From assembly GCA_013115125.1 (NCBI GenBank), contig JABANN010000030.1, forward strand, positions 1 through 64,000: 64,000 bases of DNA. The letters run 5' to 3'. Below, piece after piece: positions 54,778 to 64,000 of the stretch. The first letter of the stretch is position 1. Each line of letters begins with the position of its first letter. The stretch comes from Perkinsus olseni (lineage: Eukaryota; Perkinsozoa; Perkinsida). Below the pieces are notes generated by a model. The model was not told the origin of the DNA. It worked only from the letters and a program-made list of their open reading frames with translations, and searched no databases. The position numbers were made by a program, and so were the translations under genes.

Positions 54778-55107
54778 TCAGTAATGATAAGGAACTGAAT
54801 ACAGAGGACGTAGACTCGGGAACGAAGACCAGCGGAGAGTGTTGTGAGAAGATCCAACATGGGCCAGGACAAGCCATTAAGCGACGAGCACCTGACTAGA
54901 CTTTCTAAACCCGCAACCATCAAACACGCGAAGGTTCGAGCCCACCCGTGCCACTTTTTAGCACCCACATGCCGTGCGTGGCGTGTATCTTGAGCATTCC
55001 TCGCAGTGACGGGATAAAGTGGAGTTCCCTTCCCCGTAGACCGTCGTGTCCAGGGCAACCGTGTGTTGTGACGCAGATCATCATCAATGCCCCATCTGCC
55101 TTTACTA
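54778..55107. promoter_or_regulatory. divergent intergenic region NAA25 / Kir1
   Basis: About 330 bp between two genes transcribed away from each other. No named element is seen; the GC-rich element found at genes B and C is absent. Confidence 0.4.
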
Positions 55108-58100
55108 TGACCGACGACAAAAGGCAGGCATCCAATAGCGGAACAACGACATCAAGAGGGGAGCTCTCCGACGCCAGCCTTCCCCTATTACAGGACTTAC
55201 CGCAGGATGGAGGAATGCAGCAGGAAGGAGTCTACAACCGAGGTACTGCCGTCCTTTTAGCGTACTAGGGGACTCAAGGCTCTCCCGTTAGGGTCAGTGA
55301 ACAGCACGGCTCGTCGACCGGGCCTAGGCGCTGTGCCGCAGTACAGCCCGTCCTATCGGGTACCCAATGGTGGATCACCTCGGAAGAATATTATGGTAAT
55401 GCATGGGATTCGTTACTGTATGACGTTAGACGGATCTCTATCGTATAGGAAGCAGTAACTTTTATTAGTCACCAGGACTTTGCTGTCGAATGGCGTAGGT
55501 TGGCGAATCCTAGGTCGAACCGCGAGAGCCACTTGAGATACAACATAAGACTGTTGATATTTCGTGACGAGTTTGCCGCCAAAACCTGTCTGTGTGTATC
55601 CGAAAGGTGTGCTTGGCTTCGCTCATAACGGAGGCCAGGTATCCCAGCGTGAGGAGCTGTCTCGTCCTTCACGGAGGAGCTACTCTGGCGACCCCGAAGC
55701 GGAGCGGAGTAGTTACCCCTACTCCCCTGTCAAGCCCACTGCGACTGCCCAATCATGGTTCACCGTATCGGGCCCTATGGGTCCCCAGTCAACTCCAATC
55801 GACCATGATCAACGATCAACAGATAGCAGGTCACAGGGGCCTGCGTGTGGTCCGACCAATTTCTAATATTCTTCCTTTTAGAGTCAATGGCGGGAGGTCC
55901 TCTTGGCAACGTCAGAATCTGAAGATGTTCATACAGGGTGGACGACGAAGTCTCATCTCTCATAAGGGAGAGCTCAACGTCCACCGACTTATACCCAATC
56001 GGACCAAGGCAACCAATTTCCTTTCCCCGTCAATCTTGTGGACTTTCCTTCGCGTCAGGTGTATCTCAACTGGCTGTATGACACCTTCCCATCTATCATC
56101 AGGCTCCACTACGGCACTCTCTTCTTTGCAGTCTTTGTCGTGTAATTATCACCGCCCATTCGCTCCGGGCACTCCTGTCCCCCATCAGATACGTTGTGGC
56201 GATCTTCATATACGCGTCATGCCTGCAAGTGATAGATCCCCACTACGTCTGTGCCTCAAGCGTCCACTGCTTTTCTGATTATTACTTTTTTGTGGTACTT
56301 GAAAGGGAGCCTGCTGGCCATTTCCGCCTGACCCCCGTCCCTACTCAGGTCCAGACGATATTCACTATTGGCTATGGTGGTAAGGAGCCCCTTTGTTTCG
56401 GTACTAATGTTGGCGTTACTATTATATCCATTCTGGGCATGATCATGCACACCGCCCTCACCGGGATTGTCTTCGCCAAATTCACTCTTGACAGTAGGGG
56501 AGGCCTCAGCGCGGCCTTTTCTAGATGATCTAGCTGTCCATTTTTAGATTCCCGGAATGTAGCTTGTGCCTTCTCGACTCGGGTACTGGCGATACCACCA
56601 CCATCAAGCGGGACCTCATCAAAGTAATACGGGCGCATAGCTTCTCACAGAAAGTTCGGCTGTTAAAATATATGCCTTGCTGCGATGGTGACAATAGATT
56701 CTGTTGTAGCATCTTCAGCCCGTGCGTTAAGCAAGGGCGCTATGAAGATACCTCTCAACGCGTAGGGCCGAAGTCCGCAGGGCCCGCGAGTCGCGCTCCG
56801 ATGTTTTCGAGCAATTCCTTTCAGTGATGATGGTAACACTGGTATGGCATCAGATGATCATCTCAGGCTATGCTTCCGCTTTGTCAATGTAATAGCCCCT
56901 TTTTGTCATCTCTCCACTTAACGCCCTATGCCGCATATCCATAGGTATTCCACCGTCATTTCTTTCACGTTAATATGCGTCTTTTCCTAGTAGAGCACGT
57001 CTCGGCCGGGGACGGATGGAGCTGTCCTACAGTACAGGTATTTACATACCGCTCCAAGCCCAACTCATCTTACTTTTCTTCAGGAGGTGCATTACTTCGA
57101 TACCTCCATTCCGTTGGAGTTCATGAGTTTACCAGTGGAAGTCTGCGCGTATATACCGCTCGACAGGCTATTGATGATGGATACTGAGGAAGAGGAGGGG
57201 AATGGCAACTTCCTCCAGGAGGCCTCTATGGCGGACCTTACCTGCGCCAGTGCTGACAGTAGTAACTGCGGTGGTCGCCGGGAGCTTTAGTTCGTCATGA
57301 GGGAGCAGCGGAAATAGACTCTGGTTGCTCTTCAAGAGACACTTCCTTAATTTCATTAGCGATCCCAGGATTGAATTTACCATGTGAAAGATGGTACCGG
57401 GAGCGCTCTTGAAATATGGGAGAGCTCAGTGTCACACGCACACCCTCTGGTGATGGACTTGCATTCGAGTGGGGTTCATTTCAGGCGGACTGTCTAACCC
57501 TTCATGTCCATCGGCAACGCGACGACGACTCAATCAGGCTGACATCAACCGAGCTTTTAATATGAACACTATCACAATGGGAAGGCAGAATTGGATACGA
57601 CATTTCAGTGACCAGTACGAAAGATCTCACCGCGTCGGCCTCTCCCGTTACCACTGGTGTTCGGCAGGTACAAGCATGCGGATGCTGATGTGAACACTCG
57701 GACGCTGCCGCCCTTGCCGCGGGGGAACTCAGTGGAGATGCCTCGGCCTCGGGCGACGACTCATTCAGCATACGGCATCTCGAGTGGAGGGCACTCCTCG
57801 TAGTGATGGGTTGTGGGTTGAAGACTCGGGTGGTCTCTTACGAACCTACGAACTTTTCGTGGATTATCCTTGGAATGTAGAAATACTCCAGTATCAGTAT
57901 TTGGCGACGGGGCCTAGTCTCTCGAACAGATCCAATAGTAGAACATGCGACCTCTTTCATCATGGTTGGGTGGCCCCGTCAATGGCCTGTGGTTTTCGTG
58001 ATCGCTCGTTACCATCGGCGCACTAGAGTGATCTCTGTCGCTTGTCGAAGGAGAGCTACGGCATCGCTTCAAATCTTTCCGAACCGTCAAGTTGTGTTAT

Positions 58101-59262
58101 GTTTCAGACGGCTGCGGCGCATGAAGACCATAACCAGCAGTAACGAGAGGGCTAGTAGTTTCGAGCTGGTCTGCACTATTGAGTTCATGGATGCCACCAC
58201 GGGTAGGGAGCCTCGTGTAAGTAGTGCTCGAGTCCCTACTGGCTCAGGGAACGAGATTAACGCGAGGAAGTCCTGGCCGTTGTCTGACGTCACGTGGCTG
58301 CCAGCGGGAACGGAGAGCTCACTGTGCTGGGACAAGATTGTGCAGAGAGTCGGTGATAACGGCTCCTATGATGTTGATGTAATGTGGGCCCTCTGGTTGT
58401 CGTCTCTCGCTGGTTGTTGGTATCATTAACGGTCAGGTGACCAACCTTGATGCCATGACGGACGAGGGGTATGACCTTGCCGAGATGAACTGTGCTGCTG
58501 GCGATGGTGATGAGGATGGGAATGCCCCAAGAGTACTACACGCTTTCGGTACAGCTGCGAAAGTCAGTTTCCATGGTAGATGTACTGGTCTGAAGGAGGC
58601 GACCCGAGAGTTCATATGGCTGCTGGTGGCGGGGACAGCTCCCCTAGCCGGTAGTAGTGCGGGGGGAGTTGTGGGTTATCCGACACCCAAGGGGAGTCAT
58701 CGTGTAGTAGTGTACCGCATTTTGTAGAAAGAGTGCCTTCTGATCAGCATTGGAAGTTTAACGTCGTGCGGCCGTGCCTGGCAACAGTCCTTTCTCTTGC
58801 AGGAGTCCTCGCACATCATCGAGAGGTCGCACATTCTCTGATTGGGGTATTGAATTCAAAGGCAGTGCATTGCCGATGGAGACGAGCGAGTAGTATGGGT
58901 CCTTCCTAGCACGTGCTGCTTAGCATTCTATTGCCAACCTGAAAGGCTGACTCTCCTTTGAGTGTTGAAACTCAACTATGCCTGCAGTGTTACTTCCGAG
59001 CTGAAGGCGATGATGGATCCGCGACATAACGTTGTTGTTGTTTCCCTTGCTCAGGTTAGCCCAAAGTACGGAGTCACCAACGGCCGGGCCTGACAAGGAG
59101 AGGGCCTCAGTTGACCTCGAGGATCCCCCGCTGAACAGCGGTAATGCTAATACTGCCAAGACTACTCCGGGTTCGACGCATTTGTCCCCTCGTACGCCTC
59201 GCCCCCGGAACCCGTTCCTGCGGCCCCGAGCTTTCAGCACTGAATTGGTGGACAGCCTGTAG
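55108..59262 (+). CDS. inward-rectifier (Kir-like) potassium channel, copy 1
   Basis: ATG 55108 starts a Ser/Pro-rich cytoplasmic N-terminus (MTDDKRQASNSGTTTSRGEL). Near 55930-56008 comes MFIQGGRRSLISHKGELNV then HRLIPNRTK, resembling the Kir pre-M1 segment. A slide helix and M1 follow (VYLNWLYDTFPSIIRLHYG, TLFFAVFVVYVVAIFIYASC), then the pore (CFSDYYFFVVQTIFTIGYGG with the TIGYG filter) and M2 (VGVTIISILGMIMHTALTG, IVFAKF). The cytoplasmic beta domain follows: HLRLCFRFVNV, MRLFLVEHVSAGDGWSCP, FELVCTIEFMDATTGREPR, ARKSWPLSDVTWLPAG, DNGSYDVD, SDWGIEFKGS. The last splice reads from METSE into LAQSTESPTAGPDKERASVD and ends FSTELVDSL, stop 59260-59262. The family carries K+ inward across membranes. 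The M2 position of the rectification Asp is His. One intron has a GC donor. Confidence 0.83.
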
Positions 59263-59702
59263 CTGGGAGCTGAGCTTTTGGGGACTCCCGAGGTCCTCCT
59301 CGGCAGCAGTAACGTAGCGATGATGTATAATATGAATCGGGCTAGGCCATTCTCTTTTTTTATGGACATAAAGTTCACGCTGTATGGAATTTGTAAAGTG
59401 ACAAATGTGATAATTATTGCCACATTTATCGAGACGAGGGTGTCCTCCCTTTCCTGTTCGTTATCACCATTCTGAACTCTACTTTCTCTGGCCACGGCTC
59501 CTTGGTACGATTCACTTGGTACATTATGAGGAGACCCTGGTTTAGAAGACGCTCTGGCTTCTGGTTCAATGCAGTGTTGGGTTCGCGGACTGCGGGTCAG
59601 TCAATGCGGTAGTGGGCGTTGTAGAGAGAACCACGCTGGTGTGGCAAATGAGCCTAGGCAGAATCGTCCAACGGCCGTGCTTGTCCTGAGATACCACTTT
59701 TA
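59263..59702. other. intergenic region between the two Kir genes
   Basis: About 440 bp. No other gene is seen; a minus-strand frame reaching in from 58920 overlaps Kir1 coding sequence and is not accepted. Confidence 0.4.
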
Positions 59703-62700
59703 ATGAATCATGCACTATCCCAGTCATCCAGCAAAGCGTCTCTGACATCCCGGGGAAGGACGCAGGTCGAGGAGCCTCTATTGTCCTCTACTAGGCGCGG
59801 TGGGGAAGAGCAGCACCATGAGAGAGGCGTCAGTGGTAGTCGTAAGGGGGGCTCGTTGGTCTCAGATCCCGCATGGGACGGTGGCTGTGGATGGATCGAG
59901 TTCAGGTCCTGCATCCCCTGGGTTAGCAGCATTGGGTAGGGTACCGCAGGGCGCTTCCTATAGACGAAACGACAGCGATATGGTAGATAGTAGTTGGGAG
60001 GGTGTGGGATATGGTAGCGTCCCTTGTGGTAGGAGACCTATGGTCGTTGGAAGGAGCAACAACAGCGCATTGGCCAGCGTGGTGAGTCGGAGCCCAATCT
60101 CGCTCGGATCAGATCAACCCAACACGGTGCATTGGGGCCCGAACGCTGTCAGACTGCCGCCCTTGATGTCCCTCTGTGGGATGAGGATACCACCAGCCAC
60201 AAGAGCAACAGGTAGTAGAAGTACCAACGTGCATAAGCCCCAGTCATCGCTAGAGGGGGAGATAGTGGCTTGAGAGGCTGTATCATTCTCGATTGCCGGC
60301 AGCAGGCTCTCCTCGTGGATGCGGGAATGGTCGTGACCTGCTCAACTCGCCTCCGCCGACGTTTGGTGTAGACGGACGATGTCCCGACGCGTTTCGTCTG
60401 CACTTTTCCGACTACGGAATCATCTCTCGCGCGCCACGAAATCTGAGACACGCCAGTTATAGCGATTAATAGTATCGTCAATGCGTCCTTCTGCATCAGT
60501 CGTTTTCTCAGTGGCAGCAGGAGCAGCTCCTGGTTCGATATGAGGGTCTTCATGCGAGGTGGGCGGAGGAGTATCATATCTCCTCGAGGAGAAGTCAACG
60601 TCCATCGACTCATTCCCGAAGGGACTAAGGTGAATCTTCCCGCTCTGCGTAGCACATGCTTCAACCTACTGCTCTTCGCAGTTGTACTTAAATTGGTTCT
60701 ACGATGCATTCGCTTGCATCATACGACTGCCTTACAAGAAGCTGTTTCTCTATATAACAATAACGTAGGATAACAGTCTCTTGGCCATCTTGTCCGTGAG
60801 CGCCGTACCGCTCCTTTCGCAGATATGTGCTGACTATAGGGCTATACGCCGTGGGACTGCAGATCATCGACCCTCACTATGTCTGTGCTAGTAGCGTTAA
60901 CAACTTCCCAGACTACTACTTCTTTGTCGTAGGAGCTGATGCCGATGTTCTATCTATTTCCCTGACCCTCGTCTCTACTCAGGTCCAGACGATATTCACT
61001 ATTGGCTATGGTGGTAAGGAGCCCCTTTGTTTCGGTACTAATGTTGGCGTTACTATTATATCCATTCTGGGTATGATCATGCATACCGCCCTCACCGGGA
61101 TTGTCTTCACCAAGTTCACTCTCGACAGTAGGGGAGGCCGCCGTGAGCTGCTGTGGTATCCTCGACTCTCTTTCGTTCTCAGATTCACGTAATGTCGCTT
61201 GCGCCTTCTCCACGCGGCTTCTCGCGATACCCCCTCCTGGCTACGATCATGAATTCCCCTCAAGCGAGTCCAGCGAGTAATATCGATCGTGTGAGCCCGA
61301 TGGCAGTGATCCGCGAGTGTTCTCAGGGAAGGCAAAGACAGAGCGGTGCGGAAAGAGGATGAGGTCGTTGAGGGCGAGGATGAGCAGTTGGACAAGCATC
61401 TTCGACTATGTTTTCGCTTTGTAGATGTAGCAGCCCAGCTCCTACCAGGCCCGGCTTCCTCACACCGTTCACCCCTGTAGGTGTTTCATCGGAATTTTTT
61501 CCATGTTGACATGCGGCTGTTCCTTGTCGAACATGACACCTCTCTGGACGGTTGGAGCTGCCCCACAGTGCAGGTGAGCAGCCTTACTGCTTAGCATTCA
61601 TCAACGCTCTCTCGAGGATCTTGAGAGAACATTCAGCATTACCGATTGAGTCCGCACTGGAATCAGTCGATGTAGCTATATTTACCGGAATTTTCGCTAA
61701 GTATGAGTACAGTAGAACATGAGTAAGAACCTCCGAGACAAGCGGTCCTTGATGCCTGGATACTTCGTATCGCCTCGGAGGGGAGCGAGAATCGAGAGAC
61801 GACGACTGCTGCTGCAGCTGCCGGTGCTCGCTGCGTATCAGTGAACGGAGTGTGGTGATCGAAGCGCTCGGGATGGCATCGGTCTCCCAGCCAGGAGGTT
61901 TACGACAGCGCCGGACGAATTGAGATACAGTGGAGTTGTCGTTTGGTTGGGTAGTTCGCTTCGGTCCTTCAGGAACTGCACTTCTTCGACACCTCGATGC
62001 CGCTAGAGTTCATGAGCTTGCCCGTGGAAGTCTGTGCCTACATACCCCTCGACAAGCTCGCCGTTATCGCTGATATAGATGATGAGGCTGACGCAGACAG
62101 CAACAGCAGCAGTTGTGATGACGTGCCAGGAGGTAGGGGGCGCACACCAGCCGGGCTTGGGCTCGTTCGGGCAAGCCTGATCGATGTAGGTGAATCGAAT
62201 CCACTGAGCTGCTCCAACGCGCCCTCTCCATCGCTGGCCGAGGATGGTAAGTTGCCTACGGAGCAGCCATACGACAACACCAACACCATCACTCTACGAG
62301 AACGGAATTGGGTGCGTCATTTCAGTCCGGGGTGAGACTTTACCGGCCAGCGAGTCTTTTGCTGAGTGTTGCACTTCAGATTCAACAATCACATCGAGGC
62401 GTTGAACCACAGGACCTTGCCGCCGATTCCGAAGTCAGTCAAGGGGCCCGCTGCAGCTTCTCTAGTCCAGGACAACCCCGGCCGAGCTGTCAGCCCTGAG
62501 AGGTATCGCAGCTCCTCGGATTAGTGGGACCTCCCAGGTCTTATGAACCTCAGGCGTTTACGGCAAATGCAATCAACTACCAGCAAGAGCAGCAGCAGTT
62601 TCGAGCTCGTCTGCACCGTAGAATTCACGGACGCTACCACTGGTAGAGTCTCCATCCCGTCTCGTGGTAGAAGAGGCTTCCCTGCATCTCCCAGGTAACG

Positions 62701-63456
62701 AGATAAACGCCCGGAAGTCGTGGCCGTTGTCGGAAGTCACTTGGCTGCCGGCGGGGACGGAGGGCTCACTGTGCTGGGCGCAGATTGTGAAGAGGATCGG
62801 TGACGATGGTTCTTATGATGTTGATGTGAGTGGCCTCTGCCTGGTGCGTCCTTGCATTCCCCTTGTCCCCCAGGTCAGCAACCTCGACGCCCTCACCGAC
62901 GACGCCTACGCTCTTGTAGAGGCTAACCGAGTGGAGTCGGCCAATGACTTTACCGTAAGTGCTATGTTCAGATTCACACTAGCTATGGCAGTCTTCGTTC
63001 CCCTCTCCAGGTTTGCGGGGAATCGCCTGACTCTACCGGTTGTGATGACTCGGAGGGACCGACGACAGGCACACGGCACAGGCGAGCAGCGTATGCCCAG
63101 TAGGTCTCTCTGGCGGTCCGACGCATCTCGGTGTCAGGCAGTGTCGAAGTCACACCCTCTCCGACTGGGGCATCAAGTTCAACAGCAGCAGCGAGTCCTC
63201 AGAGAGCACAGTTGTTCCCTCCGGGGGAACCAAGTAAAGATCGACTGTGCCTCGGACGTTTGCTCATGGTTGGAGGTTCAGGTCCAGTGCTGGTGATGAT
63301 CACGACATCGAGAATCCCCGAGACAAGGGCGCCACCCCCCATGACGTGTCCGCATCGAGTCCAAGCCACGAGAAGAAGAAGCGCAGGAGTGTCTCTCCGC
63401 GATGGCGCAGTCGATGGCGGAAACTGAGATCGAGACTAGTGGACAGCTTGGTGTAG
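59703..63456 (+). CDS. inward-rectifier (Kir-like) potassium channel, copy 2
   Basis: This is a tandem paralogue of the gene at 55108. ATG 59703 gives MNHALSQSSSKASLTSRGRT and an acidic/Ser-rich N-terminus whose middle exons (59900-60400) are uncertain. From about 60540 the match is clear: MRVFMRGGRRSIISPRGEVN, VHRLIPEGTK, then (intron 60630-60681) LYLNWFYDAFACIIRLPYKK. M1 (YVLTIGLYAVGLQIIDPHY), the TIGYG pore and M2 follow in the exon 60983-61127. The cytoplasmic domain includes KHLRLCFRFVDVAA, LPVEVCAYIPLDKLAVIADI, SFELVCTVEFTDATTGR, NARKSWPLSEVTWLPAGTEG, DGSYDVDVSNLDALTDD and LSDWGIKFNSSSES. A last splice after GGTK leads to KKKRRSVSPRWRSRWRKL and RLVDSLV, stop at 63456. Intron positions match copy 1. 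Confidence 0.82.
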
Positions 63457-64000
63457 CTGCCACGGTTCTGTCCACAACAGCAACAACGACAGCGGCGGCG
63501 GCGGCATATTACGGCCATTTGGCCTGCCCCCGATCGTTAATAAACCTCTACTAGCTTGTCATGAACAATCGATATTAGCTATTTGCAGTTTACTGAACCC
63601 ATTTGTTAATTACTTTTTCCTTACATACACAGTCACTGTGGACAGACGGTGCCGATGGTATCTTTCCAGTCCGTCGGTTACCTGTGTTTCCCTCGTCATT
63701 TTCTCCACCCTATTGGGTCTCGACTTTGAATTTCTTCCGCGCAATTCTGGGTTGTTGGTTTGGTCAATCAGTCAGTACGGTCGGGGGAAGGCACCCCTGA
63801 TAGTCCAGCCGTCGCGGAGTTTCCGATTATCGAAAGCTCGCTTCGTGTAATCAACGACGTTGTAACGCTCCGCCGTGCCCAAGGCCAACGCTGACTGTAG
63901 AGGCTTCTGTACCCCAGCGCGATAGTTTTTCTTCCAACAAGGTAACCGCTTAGTGCGGCACAAGATGCAGTCCACTCGACCCGACGTCCCAAGACTACGG
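63457..64000. other. no recognisable gene at right edge
   Basis: About 540 nt with short frames on both strands, none longer than 75 codons and none resembling a family. A gene entering from the right cannot be excluded. Confidence 0.35.

Noticed and set aside
58920-59495. 191-codon minus-strand open frame with hydrophobic stretches
   Set aside because: It overlaps, antisense, the last exon of Kir1 (LAQSTESPTAGPDKERASVD...ELVDSL), whose frame and splice are supported by the Kir2 paralogue.
1-64000. Trans-spliced leader or spliced-leader RNA gene
   Set aside because: If the organism is a perkinsid or dinoflagellate relative, a spliced leader is expected, but I found no segment resembling one in a scan by eye.

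Overview
This looks like nuclear DNA of a compact-genome protist. The evidence read from the sequence is: genes on both strands; GT-AG introns that are mostly only about 40-60 nt long; secretory signal peptides; an SF-assemblin-like protein; inward-rectifier potassium channels; and a Thr-rich cell-surface protein. An alveolate of the Perkinsus type fits best, but that lineage call is inference. There is no bacterial operon structure, CRISPR array or phage module. Gene models below were spliced by eye, by asking where GT-AG removal restores a continuous family-like protein and by comparing tandem paralogues. Gene ends are therefore firmer than internal exon borders.

Layout. 1-9 kb: a partial unknown gene running off the left edge (minus), a DUF218/YdcF-like protein (plus), an intronless exostosin-type glycosyltransferase (plus) and a membrane-anchored RING-H2 protein (plus). 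7-12.3 kb: two tandem secreted histidine acid phosphatases (plus) that share converted tracts. 12.8-18.5 kb: an intron-rich coiled-coil protein and an SF-assemblin-like protein (both minus). 19-22.6 kb: a divergent pair, an ER-type DnaJ (minus) and an amino-acid transporter (plus). 22.8-46.2 kb: three large paralogous genes, here called A, B and C (all minus). Each starts with a signal peptide followed by a conserved N-terminal module and a long coiled coil. The B-C interval is interrupted by a GPI-mucin-like gene and some small unknown genes. 46.5-54.8 kb: a CMTR-like FtsJ cap methyltransferase and a NAA25-like NatB subunit (both minus). 55.1-63.5 kb: two tandem Kir-type potassium channel genes (plus).

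Main themes. Tandem duplication shapes most of the window: phosphatases x2, coiled-coil genes x3, Kir channels x2. Near-identical tracts that include synonymous sites, and in one case a whole intron, point to gene conversion. Many products look secretory or membrane-bound: phosphatases, DnaJ, coiled-coil A/B/C, mucin, transporter and channels. A 23-bp GC-rich element is identical about 100 bp upstream of coiled-coil genes B and C. Its core recurs, in the transporter's orientation, in the DnaJ/transporter intergenic region. The most unusual candidate system is the A/B/C family with its shared promoter element and the loss of 3' introns in copy C.
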